A stretch of DNA of 64,000 nt from Flavobacteriales bacterium (GTDB lineage Bacteria; Bacteroidota; Bacteroidia; NS11-12g; UBA9320), in NCBI GenBank assembly GCA_020635455.1, contig JACJZT010000004.1, positions 306,353-370,352 of the forward strand, read 5' to 3'. Shown here one piece after another: positions 34,728-44,359 of the stretch; within the stretch, counting starts at the first letter, position 1, and each line of letters opens with the position of its first letter. Below the pieces are notes generated by a model. That model searched no databases, was not told where the DNA came from, and saw only the letters and a program-made list of their open reading frames with translations. The translations under genes were made by a program, and so were the position numbers.

Positions 34728-35048
34728 GTGAAACGGTTGTCTTTCATGTTGTCGTTATACCTGATCGCACTGGTGTTAATGCCTTGCACGGATAATGTAA
34801 GCTTTGATGACGGATCTGAATGTTCTCTTTCTGCCATTAGCTCTTGTTCGGATCATCATGAAGAGGAAAACGATACTTGTGCACCTTTTTGCCATTGTAT
34901 GTGCTGCGGTCATGTATGCAGTTTTGAGCCAATAATGCTTGTATCTTGTTCCCCACAAGTTGTTTCGGTAAAAGACGTTCCCGGACCCGATCCACACTTA
35001 CTTAAAGAGGTTTGTTTTTCAATTTGGCAGCCTCCCAAAATACTATAA
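34728..35048 (+). CDS. DUF6660 family Cys/His-rich protein
   Basis: The 106-residue protein starts at GTG 34728. A hydrophobic N-terminal segment ends in LMPCTDN, and the middle is rich in Cys and His: CSDHHEEENDTCAPFCHCMCCGH. The C-terminal EVCFSIWQPPKIL is the family signature. Members of this family are usually encoded just upstream of a CzcA-type exporter in Bacteroidota, as here, and may bind the metal in the periplasm. That role is inferred from composition and position. The Met at residue 7 is an alternative start. Confidence 0.85.
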   Translation: MKRLSFMLSLYLIALVLMPCTDNVSFDDGSECSLSAISSCSDHHEEENDTCAPFCHCMCCGHVCSFEPIMLVSCSPQVVSVKDVPGPDPHLLKEVCFSIWQPPKIL

Positions 35049-35131
35049 AGTAATCATACTGAGCCTTTTACTTAGGCTATTTTTAATGAATCAGGCCGGA
35101 CCGGTCTATTTTTTACTTTATATTAATCAAA

Positions 35132-38100
35132 ATGTTAGATAAAATTATTGCTTTTAGCATCAAGAACAAACTTGTGGTTGGAATACTAACCACCATACTT
35201 ATAATTTGGGGGATCTGGAGTGCTTCAAAACTTCCCATAGATGCAGTCCCCGACATTACAAACAATCAGGTTCAGATCATTACGGTATGCCCTACGCTTG
35301 CCGGACAGGAAGTAGAACAGCTTGTTACCTACCCAATCGAAAGAAGTCTTACCAACCTACCCGATCTTGAAGAACTCAGGAGCGTTTCCCGTTTTGGATT
35401 GTCGGTTGTAACCGTTGTGTTTTACGATGACGTAGACATTTATTTTGCCCGCCAACTCATCAACGAGAGATTAAAGGAAGCCGAAGCCAATATACCCGAA
35501 GGATTGGGCACCCCTGTTCTCGCACCGGTAAGTACCGGACTGGGAGAAGTTTATCAATACATCATTCATCCCAAAAAAGGTGCCGAATCAAAATATTCGG
35601 CAATGGACCTAAGAACCATGCAGGACTGGATCGTTGCGCGACAATTATACGGCACACCGGGAATTGCCGAAGTGAACAGCTTTGGAGGTAAACTTAAACA
35701 ATACGAAGTGGCCGTTAACCCTGATCGTTTACTGGCAATGGGTGTAACTCTGCCGGAAATATTCACTTCCCTTGAAAAAAACAATGAAAATACCGGTGGC
35801 GCATACATCGATAAAAAACCCAATGCGTATTTTATCCGTGGACTGGGATTGATCCGAAAATTTGAAGACATTGAACAAATTGTTGTAAAAACGAACGATC
35901 ACGGTATTCCTATTTTGATCAAGGACGTGGCAAACGTTCAATTTGGTTCGGCCATTCGGTATGGTGCCATGACATACGATGGAAGAGTCGATGCTGTGGG
36001 TGGTGTAGTAATGATGTTAAAAGGATCCAATAGTGCCGAAGTTGTACGACTCATCAATGAAAAGATGCCCACCATACAAAAATCACTTCCCGCAGATGTG
36101 ATCGTTGAACCTTTTCTCGAACGTACTGATTTGGTGAACAGAGCCATATCAACGGTTGAAAAAAACCTTATCGAAGGGGCTTTGATCGTAATTTTTGTAC
36201 TTGTGCTTTTTCTTGGAAACCTAAGAGCCGGACTGATCGTGGCATCCGCAATTCCATTATCCATGCTTTTTGCACTTGGTTTTATGAATGTGTTTAACAT
36301 CAGTGCAAACCTCATGAGTCTGGGTGCCATAGATTTTGGTTTGATCGTGGATGGGGCTCTAATCATTGTAGAGGCAACCCTGCATCACCTTGGATTGAGA
36401 AAATCAACCGAAAAGTTAAGTCAAAAACAAATGGATAAGGAAGTTTTTGTTTCGGCTTCCAAGATCCGCGGATCAGCCGCTTTCGGTGAGATCATCATCC
36501 TGATCGTATATTTACCCATACTGAGCTTGACCGGAATTGAAGGAAAAATGTTCAGGCCTATGGCCGAAACGGTAGGCCTGGCATTAATAGGGGCACTTAT
36601 TTTATCCATGACCTATATACCCATGATGTGTGCCCTTTTTTTACCAAAACAAAGCAAACCAAAGGTGACGCTGAGCGACAGGCTGATCTCGGGTTTACAA
36701 AAAATTTATTTACCCGTATTAAACAAGGTACTCAAATACAAAACCATGGTAATACTGTCTTTCATGAGCCTGTTTGGAATCTCGGTTTATTTCTTCTCAA
36801 ACATGGGTGGAGAATTCCTTCCGGTACTTGAGGAGGGCGATTATGCCTTTCATTGTATTTTACCAAAGGGTACCTCTCTTTCACAAAGCATCGAAACCTC
36901 TATGCAGTCGATGAGGTTAATCAAAGAATTTGATGAGGTAAAAATGGTGGTTGGTAAAACAGGTTCGGCAGAAGTACCAACTGACCCAATGACACCTGAA
37001 GACTCAGATATGATGATCATTTTAAAACCCAGAAATGAATGGAAAAGGAAGATAAGTTACAGCGAACTGGCAGATGAAATCATGAAAAAATTAGAGGTGA
37101 TACCCGGAGTTTTTTACGAAATAAACCAACCTATTCAGATGCGATTTAATGAGTTAATGACCGGAATACGGCAAGATGTTGCAGTAAAAATATTTGGTGA
37201 GAACATGGATACGTTGTTGCATTATGCAGAAAAGGTCAACGAGTTGGTAAAAGGTGTGGCCGGTGCAACCGAGCCTGCAGTGGAAAGAGTAGACGGACTT
37301 CCACAGATCAGTATAGGTTACAACCGTTCACAATTGGCTATTAATGGCTTGAATGTAAAAGACCTTAATAAAATCGTCAGCACCGCTTTCGCAGGAGGAA
37401 AAGCCGGTGTGGTTTTTGAAAACGAGCGCAAGTTCGACCTGGTAGTTCGTTTAGACAGTGCCTACCGAAACAACATGGATGATATTCGCCATTTGCCTGT
37501 ACCTACTAAGGATGGCTCTCAGATCCCTTTATCCCAGGTAGCAGACATCAAAATGGACTATGGACCTGCACAGATCAGCCGTGAATCAGGAATGCGACGC
37601 ATTGTGGTAGGTTTTAATATAAAAAACCGCGATGTGGCCTCGGTTGTTGATGACATTCAAACACTCCTTGAAGAACGGGTGCAATTACCGGAAGGATATT
37701 ATTACACCTACGGCGGCACTTTTGAAAACCTTCAGGCTGCTTCCAGACGATTGTCGTTTGTACTTCCGATTGCCCTCCTCCTCATTTTGATCTTGCTATT
37801 CTTTACCTTTAATTCTTTATCACAGGCAATACTGATCTTTTCTGCCATTCCAATGTCGGCTATTGGGGGAGTGTTTGCACTGATGATACGGGACATGCCT
37901 TTCAGCATATCTGCCGGAATAGGTTTTATTGCCCTTTTTGGAGTTTCGGTTTTGAATGGAATTGTGCTTATAAGTACATTCAACACCCTGGAAAAAGAAG
38001 GAATGACCGATCTGTACGACCGAATTCGGGAAGGAACCCGTATTCGACTCAGACCTGTTTTACTTACTGCCACGGTGGCATCTTTAGGATTTTTGCCAAT

Positions 38101-39475
38101 GGCACTTTCCCAAAGTGCGGGAGCCGAAGTACAGAGGCCACTGGCCACGGTTGTGATCGGTGGTTTGTTTACGGCAACCTTTCTTACACTTTTTGTTTTA
38201 CCCTTATTTTATGTGTGGTTCAGCAAATTCAGAAAGGGTGTTAAACCGGCACTTTTATTTTTGCTGTTTTTACCCTTTACTCAGGCAGAAGCTCAGAATG
38301 AAAGCATTGTGGATGCCGAAAAAGCCGTTGAAATTGCGATAAAGAACAATCCTCTCCTAAAATCAGGGCGGATGGAAAAGGAAGCTTCCGGTGTGATGAC
38401 CAAAACGAGTCTTCAATTACCCAAAACCAATGTAACCTATCAATACGGACAATATAACAGTTACTTTAACGATAAAGCCATACAAGTTTCACAGAACATT
38501 CCTTTCCCCTCCTATTTCGCAGCCAGATCAGGTATTTTAAAAGAGCAATTCAAACAAAAAGGCACACAGGCAGAAGTTCTTGAGAACGATTTAAAATTGG
38601 AGGTACTCGGGCTTTATTATAAATATCAGAATTTGATACTGATATCAAAACGATGGCAGTTTATGGATAGTATATCCGATCTGTTTTATAAGGCTGCATC
38701 TCTTCGGTATGAAACCGGAGAAACCGGTTTGCTGGAGAAAAAAATTGCAGAAAATCAGAAAGAAAAAATTACTCTGCAAAAAATAAAAGTGCTTAACGAA
38801 CTCAATGAAACCTTCTTCTCACTTAAAACGGTCATGAATGTGACGGAAGATTTTCAGATCACAAAAGGGAGTGAAAACCCGATCCGATTGAAGGGTAATT
38901 GGGATACACTTTCGGTGAGGGACCACCCGGAAATGAAAATAGCTCTGCAGGAAATTAATCTTCAGAAGCAACAGATCATGCTTGCACGAGCCGAAGCTTT
39001 CCCTGAATTTAATCTTGGTTATTTTAATCAATCCCTGACCGGGTTCCAGAACATCAACGGCAAAGAAGAGTATTACGGTCCCGGAAAAAGATTCCAGGGA
39101 GTAAATATTGGTTTAAGCATCCCTCTCTCCCTCAGAAGCAGTAAGGCAAATCTGGTATCTGCCGGTTTGCGAAAACAAGCCGCAGAACAGTTTGCAGATC
39201 ATATTGAATTGCACTTAAGATCTGAACTTAACAAAGCTCTAAATACCTATAAGTCTAAACTCAAAACCTTCCAATACTATCAAACCACCGCATTGCCGAA
39301 TTCGGAGGTGATGCACAAAACAGCTCAATTGGGATACAGCAGCGGCGAAATAGATTACATGCAGTACATCTTAGCCTTGGAAACCATAGCTGAAATACAA
39401 ATTGAATACGTAAAATCGATTTACGAACTTAACCGAAGCATACTTCAGATACATTATTTAAAAAACACCTTATAA
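35132..39475 (+). CDS. CzcA/CusA-type RND metal efflux pump fused to a TolC-like domain
   Basis: The 1447-residue protein has two parts. Residues 1-1035 are an HME-RND proton antiporter with 12 membrane segments; the proton-relay motif DFGLIVDGALIIVEA carries D401, D407 and E414, matching the essential D/D/E of CzcA. A hydrophobic segment ending AEAQ (about 1035-1052) then leads into an outer membrane TolC-like factor (1060-1447, with VEIAIKNNPLLKSGRMEKEA and the repeated helical pairs). The fusion of pump and outer membrane channel is known in Bacteroidota; a signal-like segment between them suggests processing or a membrane-spanning linker. With the adaptor it forms a tripartite exporter for divalent or monovalent heavy metals. 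Confidence 0.95.
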   Translation: MLDKIIAFSIKNKLVVGILTTILIIWGIWSASKLPIDAVPDITNNQVQIITVCPTLAGQEVEQLVTYPIERSLTNLPDLEELRSVSRFGLSVVTVVFYDDVDIYFARQLINERLKEAEANIPEGLGTPVLAPVSTGLGEVYQYIIHPKKGAESKYSAMDLRTMQDWIVARQLYGTPGIAEVNSFGGKLKQYEVAVNPDRLLAMGVTLPEIFTSLEKNNENTGGAYIDKKPNAYFIRGLGLIRKFEDIEQIVVKTNDHGIPILIKDVANVQFGSAIRYGAMTYDGRVDAVGGVVMMLKGSNSAEVVRLINEKMPTIQKSLPADVIVEPFLERTDLVNRAISTVEKNLIEGALIVIFVLVLFLGNLRAGLIVASAIPLSMLFALGFMNVFNISANLMSLGAIDFGLIVDGALIIVEATLHHLGLRKSTEKLSQKQMDKEVFVSASKIRGSAAFGEIIILIVYLPILSLTGIEGKMFRPMAETVGLALIGALILSMTYIPMMCALFLPKQSKPKVTLSDRLISGLQKIYLPVLNKVLKYKTMVILSFMSLFGISVYFFSNMGGEFLPVLEEGDYAFHCILPKGTSLSQSIETSMQSMRLIKEFDEVKMVVGKTGSAEVPTDPMTPEDSDMMIILKPRNEWKRKISYSELADEIMKKLEVIPGVFYEINQPIQMRFNELMTGIRQDVAVKIFGENMDTLLHYAEKVNELVKGVAGATEPAVERVDGLPQISIGYNRSQLAINGLNVKDLNKIVSTAFAGGKAGVVFENERKFDLVVRLDSAYRNNMDDIRHLPVPTKDGSQIPLSQVADIKMDYGPAQISRESGMRRIVVGFNIKNRDVASVVDDIQTLLEERVQLPEGYYYTYGGTFENLQAASRRLSFVLPIALLLILILLFFTFNSLSQAILIFSAIPMSAIGGVFALMIRDMPFSISAGIGFIALFGVSVLNGIVLISTFNTLEKEGMTDLYDRIREGTRIRLRPVLLTATVASLGFLPMALSQSAGAEVQRPLATVVIGGLFTATFLTLFVLPLFYVWFSKFRKGVKPALLFLLFLPFTQAEAQNESIVDAEKAVEIAIKNNPLLKSGRMEKEASGVMTKTSLQLPKTNVTYQYGQYNSYFNDKAIQVSQNIPFPSYFAARSGILKEQFKQKGTQAEVLENDLKLEVLGLYYKYQNLILISKRWQFMDSISDLFYKAASLRYETGETGLLEKKIAENQKEKITLQKIKVLNELNETFFSLKTVMNVTEDFQITKGSENPIRLKGNWDTLSVRDHPEMKIALQEINLQKQQIMLARAEAFPEFNLGYFNQSLTGFQNINGKEEYYGPGKRFQGVNIGLSIPLSLRSSKANLVSAGLRKQAAEQFADHIELHLRSELNKALNTYKSKLKTFQYYQTTALPNSEVMHKTAQLGYSSGEIDYMQYILALETIAEIQIEYVKSIYELNRSILQIHYLKNTL

Positions 39476-39484
39476 AACCAAATC

Positions 39485-40783
39485 ATGAAACCATTTTTTC
39501 ACAATCATAAAACCATATACTTCCATCTTAATCGGATGAGTATTTACATACTTTTCGTTTTGTTTTCCGCTGGTTGTTCCGGAGGTCAAAAAGACCATGA
39601 AAACGATCCCGGGCATGACCACGATTTAATTCATGAGGAAACGGAATCCAATAAAACAACACTAACACAGGAACAGATCAAATCCATCGGGATCGAGTTG
39701 GGGACCATCGAACAGAAACAGCTTACCGCCTCTCTGAAAGCAAATGGATTGCTTAGGGTACCAAACCATAACAGGGCAAACGCCACGGCTTACCACGGTG
39801 GAATTATCCAAACCCTGAAAGTTCAAACAGGAAATGTTGTTAGCAAAGGTCAGATACTGGCAACCATATCACATATGGAGATCATAGAAATGCAGGAGAA
39901 TTTCCTTTCGGTGAGCGCAGAACTTGAACTTGCAGAATCGGAATATGAGCGACAGAAAAAACTGAACGAGGGAAATGCCGGCAGTTTAAAGAACTTGCAA
40001 AAAGCGCTGGCCGAATTAAAATCCCTAAGAGCGAAAAAAACCGGTTTAACCAAACAATTGCAACTTCTTGGAATAAACAGCCTGAATTTGAATGCCCAAA
40101 ACATGCAATCTTACATTAATATAATTAGCCCGATATCCGGCACCATAAGTCAGCTTAACGTTAACATTGGTTCAAACGTTGAGGCGAATCAAAGCATTGC
40201 GGAAATTGTAGACAATCATCAATTGCATCTCGACCTTTATGTTTACGAAAAAGACCTTAACAAGGTAAAAGAAGGCCAGACCATACATTTTACTTTAACG
40301 AACGATCCGGGTAAAGAATACGATGCCGATATCTATTCGATCAGCAATACTTTTGAGAAAAACAGCAAGGCCATATCCGTACATGCATTGGTTAAAGGAG
40401 ACAAAACCGGTTTGATTGACGGGATGAGTATCACTGCTTTGGTTAGTCTGGAACAAAATACGGTTGATGCAGTTCCGGTTGAAGCGATCGTTAACCATGA
40501 TGGACAGGATTATATTTTTATTGTATCCGGCGAAGAAAGTTCTCAAACCCTTAAGGAAGAAATCGCAAAAAACGAAAAGAAGCCCGGATCAAATAATTCT
40601 GCTGAAAATAGCTCAACCTATACTTATGAAAAAATACCCGTTAAAAAAGGTACCACCGATATTGGCTACAGTGAGGTCACCTTGCTTAAAGAGCTTCCTG
40701 CAAACTCAAAAGTTGTGGTAAAAGGAGCGTTTTTTATACTTGCAAAAATGAACAATAAAGGAGAAGGGCACCATGATCACTAA
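39485..40783 (+). CDS. RND efflux periplasmic adaptor lipoprotein (CzcB/CusB-like)
   Basis: This 432-residue membrane fusion protein is encoded nine bases after the pump. The lipobox Cys is at 31 (FSAGC), followed by a His/Asp-rich stretch (KDHENDPGHDHDLIHEE) likely to bind metal. The lipoyl half-motifs (GGIIQTLKVQTGNVVSKGQ near 105 and ISPISGTISQLNVNIGSNV near 220) flank a helical hairpin, and a beta-barrel and membrane-proximal domain follow. The protein ends in a second His cluster (GEGHHDH). It should link the CzcA pump to the TolC part fused to it. Confidence 0.94.
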   Translation: MKPFFHNHKTIYFHLNRMSIYILFVLFSAGCSGGQKDHENDPGHDHDLIHEETESNKTTLTQEQIKSIGIELGTIEQKQLTASLKANGLLRVPNHNRANATAYHGGIIQTLKVQTGNVVSKGQILATISHMEIIEMQENFLSVSAELELAESEYERQKKLNEGNAGSLKNLQKALAELKSLRAKKTGLTKQLQLLGINSLNLNAQNMQSYINIISPISGTISQLNVNIGSNVEANQSIAEIVDNHQLHLDLYVYEKDLNKVKEGQTIHFTLTNDPGKEYDADIYSISNTFEKNSKAISVHALVKGDKTGLIDGMSITALVSLEQNTVDAVPVEAIVNHDGQDYIFIVSGEESSQTLKEEIAKNEKKPGSNNSAENSSTYTYEKIPVKKGTTDIGYSEVTLLKELPANSKVVVKGAFFILAKMNNKGEGHHDH

Positions 40784-40818
40784 CTGCCCTGTTAGCAAGT
40801 TTCATGTTATTAAAGGTT

Positions 40819-41523
40819 TCATTCCACTGCGATCAGTTCTACTTCAAAAATAAGCAAACTGTTTCCGGGGATCCTGTCGTTGCCTGTTTCACCATAAGCA
40901 AGGGCCGGAGGAATGTATAAGGTCCATTTTGAACCAACCGGCATCAAAAGCAGGGCTTCGGTCCAGCCTTTTATAACCTGATTCACCCCGAACTTGGCTG
41001 GCTCGCCTCTTTGAACCGAACTGTCGAACACTTTACCGTCTGCAAAGGTACCGGTGTAATGAACGGTAACGGTTTGACCATCGGTAGGTACCGCCCCGGA
41101 ACCGGTTGTATTTATTTTGTATTGCAAGCCGGAAGCAGTGGTCTTTACACCTTCCTTCATTTTGTTCGATTCCAGAAATTCACCGGCGATCTTTTGATTT
41201 GCATCGGCCTTTTTTTTCATCTCAGCCATGGCAAATGCCTGAAGGATCATGGAGCTTTCTTCTCTTGATAAAAGTAAGGAATCCTCTTTCATGGCCTTCG
41301 ACATTGCGCGGTTCATAATTTCATAATTCATTTCTCCAAAACCACCTGATTTTAGATCTGAGCCAATAAGTACACCGATCGAATAGCTGAGGCTATCCTG
41401 CATGTTTTTTAAAACAAGTGGTTTTTCTTTATTCTTCTGTGCGAAGCAAGATTGGCCGGGACCTGCGAAGAACATAAAACTTAAGATCACTGCGATCTTT
41501 GTTGTTATGGGATTGTTTTTCAT
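40819..41523 (-). CDS. Exported FKBP-type peptidyl-prolyl isomerase (copy 1)
   Basis: The 234-residue protein has a signal peptide (about 1-28, CFAQ), an FKBP_N dimerisation domain (SLSYSIGVLIGSDLKSGGFG to about 120) and a C-terminal FKBP domain (GQTVTVHYTGTFADGKVFDS, GWTEALLLMPVGSKWTLYIP, GNSLLIFEVEL). Active-site aromatic and Asp residues of the family are in place. It is a periplasmic folding factor of the Mip/FkpA kind. A paralogue lies 177 bases upstream on the same strand. Confidence 0.94.
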   Translation of the reverse strand: MKNNPITTKIAVILSFMFFAGPGQSCFAQKNKEKPLVLKNMQDSLSYSIGVLIGSDLKSGGFGEMNYEIMNRAMSKAMKEDSLLLSREESSMILQAFAMAEMKKKADANQKIAGEFLESNKMKEGVKTTASGLQYKINTTGSGAVPTDGQTVTVHYTGTFADGKVFDSSVQRGEPAKFGVNQVIKGWTEALLLMPVGSKWTLYIPPALAYGETGNDRIPGNSLLIFEVELIAVE

Positions 41524-41633
41524 ATATACTATTATTAAAAGGATTCTTAGGTAAGTGTAATTTTAATTCCTAAACCAAAGAAGAGAAACAAAATATTTAC
41601 AAAAACTGATCTACGGTTCATATTAAAAACAAA

Positions 41634-41670
41634 GCGATAACATTCTTAAACATAAGGATAACGTTATCGC
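41634..41670 (-). terminator. Rho-independent terminator after the second FKBP gene
   Basis: An 8-bp inverted repeat (GCGATAAC at 41634-41641, GTTATCGC at 41663-41670, loop 21) is followed on the minus strand by TTTGTTTTT. It lies just downstream of the lipoprotein FKBP gene, so the two FKBP genes are probably separate units. An embedded 12-bp palindrome (GATAACGTTATC) is part of it. Confidence 0.6.
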
Positions 41671-41700
41671 CTGAATTAAATTTTTAGACTTTGAAGATTT

Positions 41701-42414
41701 TTACTTCTGATCGCCTGAAGCTGCCACGATCTCCAGCAGTTCAACGTCAAAGATCAATACCGATCCTCCCGGGATGGTTTCAGAACTCTGGTCACCATAA
41801 CCCAAAGAAGGAGGAATGAACAATTTATACTTTGATCCTACAGGCATTAATTTAAGAGCTTCGGTCCAGCCGGGGATCACCTGATTGATGTTAAACTCAG
41901 CAGGCTCACCTCTTTGAACGGAACTGTCGAACACTTTACCATCAACAAGTTTGCCGGTATAATGTACTTTCACCGTTTGACCGTCTACAGGTTTGGGTCC
42001 TTTTCCCTCACTTACGATCTTATATTGCAATCCGGATTTGGTGGTAACCACACCTTCAGCTTTCTTATTTTTTTCAAGAAACTCATTAGAACCCTTTTCG
42101 TTTTCACTTGATTTCTTTTTCATTTCAGCCATGGCGTATGCCTGCAACAACATTGTAGCCTGCATCTTGTCCATAACCATTGAATCTCCGTTAATGGCAC
42201 GTTGCATAGAAGCTTTCAATACTTCATAATTCAATTCACTAAAACCTCCGTTCTTAAGGTCAGTACCTACCAAAACGCCTAAAGCATAACTTAAACTGTC
42301 GGTTTGGTTCGACATTTTAGGATTTTCCGGACTGGAACCCTTTCCTGACTTTTTACAGGAAGACATACCGATAGAAACGATCAGCAAGATAAATGTTACA
42401 AATTTTATTTTCAT
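41701..42414 (-). CDS. FKBP-type peptidyl-prolyl isomerase lipoprotein (copy 2)
   Basis: The 237-residue protein is paralogous to the one at 40819-41523 but is a lipoprotein: the lipobox Cys is at 20 (GMSSC). Its FKBP_N domain spans about 35-125 and the FKBP domain about 135-230 (GQTVKVHYTGKLVDGKVFDS, PAEFNINQVIPGWTEALKLM). It should be anchored to a membrane in the periplasm. It lies 17 bases after the ABC-F gene on the same strand, so they could be co-transcribed. Confidence 0.94.
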   Translation of the reverse strand: MKIKFVTFILLIVSIGMSSCKKSGKGSSPENPKMSNQTDSLSYALGVLVGTDLKNGGFSELNYEVLKASMQRAINGDSMVMDKMQATMLLQAYAMAEMKKKSSENEKGSNEFLEKNKKAEGVVTTKSGLQYKIVSEGKGPKPVDGQTVKVHYTGKLVDGKVFDSSVQRGEPAEFNINQVIPGWTEALKLMPVGSKYKLFIPPSLGYGDQSSETIPGGSVLIFDVELLEIVAASGDQK

Positions 42415-42431
42415 TTTTATTTTTTTAGAAT

Positions 42432-44048
42432 TTAAACGGGAATAGCCATGTCGTAAAGTTCTTCCTTTCTGGCCCTAACTTCTTTATTATCAAGATAATC
42501 ATCGTATTCACATACTTTGTCTATCATTCCCTTGGGTGTGATTTCAATGATGCGGGTTGCGAGAGTTTGTACGAGGGAGTGGTCGCGACTTGTAAACAAT
42601 AAGGTTCCTTCATAAGTCCCCAAACCATTGTTCAAGGCCGTAATGGATTCAAGATCAAGGTGGTTGGTTGGCTCATCCATAATAATTAGATTTGGGTTTT
42701 GCAACATCAATCTGGAAAGCATACACCTCACCTTTTCGCCTCCCGACAGCACTTTACAAGACTTTAGGGATTCTTCTCCTGAGAACAACATTCTACCCAG
42801 AAAACCTCTGATAAAAGTTTCATCCTTTTCCGTGGAATATTGTCTCAGCCAGTCGATCAGGTTGAGGTCCGCATCAAAATAATGGTCTTTGTCGTTTGGC
42901 AAATAGCCTTTATGAATGGTTACCCCAAAATCGAAGCTTCCGCTATCGGCTTTAGTTTCTCCGTTAATCACTTCATAGAACTTGGTAATTACAAGACTTT
43001 CACGCGAAATGAAAGCAACTTTTTCATTCTTATACAGACTGAAATTCAAGTTCTGAAAATATGGTTTAAGGGTAAGACCTTTAACGTTCAGGATCTGATC
43101 TCCGGCTTCACGTTCCTGTTTAAAGAAAATTCCGGGATATTTTCTGCTGGTTGCCTCGATCTCATCGATGTTTAGCTTTTCAAGCATTTTCTTACGGCTG
43201 GTTGCCTGTTTCGACTTTTTAACGTTGGCACTGAAACGGTCAATAAATTCCTGTAACTCCTTTCTCTTCTCCTCGTTTTTCTTGTTCAGATCGGCTTTTT
43301 GTCTTGTTGCCAACTGGCTTGCTTCGTACCAAAAGGAATAATTCCCTCCGTAGATCCTGATCTTTCGAAAATCAATGTCGCAGACATGGGTACAAACAGC
43401 ATCCAGGAAGTGACGATCGTGAGAAACAACAATTACGATGTTTTTGTATTCGGAAAGAAAATTTTCCAGCCAGTTTACGGTTTCAATATCAAGGTCGTTC
43501 GTAGGTTCGTCCAGAATCAGAATATCGGGGTTACCAAAAATAGCCTGAGCAAGCAATACCCTTACTTTCTGATTGTTGCTGAGTTCTGACATCTTCATGT
43601 AATGAAAACTTTCATTAACTCCAAGTGAACCCAACAATTCTCCTGCCTCACTTTCTGCATTCCAGCCATTGAGATCAGCGAACTTTTCTTCGAGATGACT
43701 TGCAGCTATACCATCTTCATCGCTAAAATCCTCTTTGGCGTATATGGCTTCCTTTTCTTTCATGATGCCATACAAGATCTTATGACCCATAATTACCGTT
43801 TCGAGCACAGGATACTCATCAAATTCAAAGTGGTCCTGTTTTAAAACTGCCATACGCTTGTCGGGAGGTATACTAACATTTCCGGTTGCCGGCTCAATTT
43901 CTCCCGATAATATCTTTAAAAATGTAGATTTTCCGGAACCATTGGCTCCAATCACTCCATAACAATTTCCATCCGTGAATTTTAAATTCACCTCATCGAA
44001 AAGCACCCTTTTTCCGTACCTGAGTGAAAGATTTGAAACTATAACCAT
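42432..44048 (-). CDS. ABC-F family ATPase (YbiT-like) with a degenerate second site
   Basis: The 538-residue protein has two ABC domains joined by a charged linker and no membrane part, the ABC-F form that acts on the ribosome. Domain 1 has Walker A G34-ANGSGKS-T42 and an intact H-loop (VSHDRHF), but its signature is LSNNQ at 156-160. Domain 2 has a good signature, LSGGEK from 434, but Walker A is replaced by ISRESLVITK (347-356) and the H-loop His is Arg488 (SRDH). In an ABC pair, Walker A of one domain works with the signature of the other, so one composite site is whole and the other is lost on both faces. Confidence 0.93.
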   Translation of the reverse strand: MVIVSNLSLRYGKRVLFDEVNLKFTDGNCYGVIGANGSGKSTFLKILSGEIEPATGNVSIPPDKRMAVLKQDHFEFDEYPVLETVIMGHKILYGIMKEKEAIYAKEDFSDEDGIAASHLEEKFADLNGWNAESEAGELLGSLGVNESFHYMKMSELSNNQKVRVLLAQAIFGNPDILILDEPTNDLDIETVNWLENFLSEYKNIVIVVSHDRHFLDAVCTHVCDIDFRKIRIYGGNYSFWYEASQLATRQKADLNKKNEEKRKELQEFIDRFSANVKKSKQATSRKKMLEKLNIDEIEATSRKYPGIFFKQEREAGDQILNVKGLTLKPYFQNLNFSLYKNEKVAFISRESLVITKFYEVINGETKADSGSFDFGVTIHKGYLPNDKDHYFDADLNLIDWLRQYSTEKDETFIRGFLGRMLFSGEESLKSCKVLSGGEKVRCMLSRLMLQNPNLIIMDEPTNHLDLESITALNNGLGTYEGTLLFTSRDHSLVQTLATRIIEITPKGMIDKVCEYDDYLDNKEVRARKEELYDMAIPV

Positions 44049-44359
44049 GGTTTTAAAAAAACAGGTGCAAAAATAGCTTTATTTCAGGAGAATTTCCTGA
44101 GAAAATTTGATAAGCGGAAAGCCGTGTATCATCAGGATATTATGTCGTTTAAAAACCTAATTAAGTCCTGACGGTCAAATACTTAAATATGCGTCTGGTA
44201 ATTTTATCCAATAAGGAGAGAGGACAATTTTAAACTGAAGTGGATTTTATAGTATACGAACAGGGTATAATAGAATGAAGAAGGATTGAAATTTTAAAAT
44301 AAATTTGCTGAAACTAAACAAATTCATTCACAGATTGTTGTAAAGTTTGAAACGCGGAA
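44049..44359. promoter_or_regulatory. Divergent intergenic region with hairpin and -7 boxes
   Basis: These 311 bases hold no gene. On the minus strand TATTTTTG (44075 to 44068) is a -7 box for the ABC-F gene. A 6-bp inverted repeat (TCAGGA/TCCTGA, 44084-44100) lies just upstream of it at the -33 position and may be an operator. On the plus strand TAAATTTG at 44300-44307 is a -7 box for the MerR/B12 regulator. Nothing else is recognisable. Confidence 0.4.

Noticed and set aside
35132..39475. Sequencing fusion of separate czcA and tolC genes
   Set aside because: The frame is continuous with no stop, and the CzcA-TolC fusion is a known form in Bacteroidota.
41657..41668. 12-bp palindrome GATAACGTTATC as an operator
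   Set aside because: It is embedded in a terminator hairpin followed by a T-run, which explains it.
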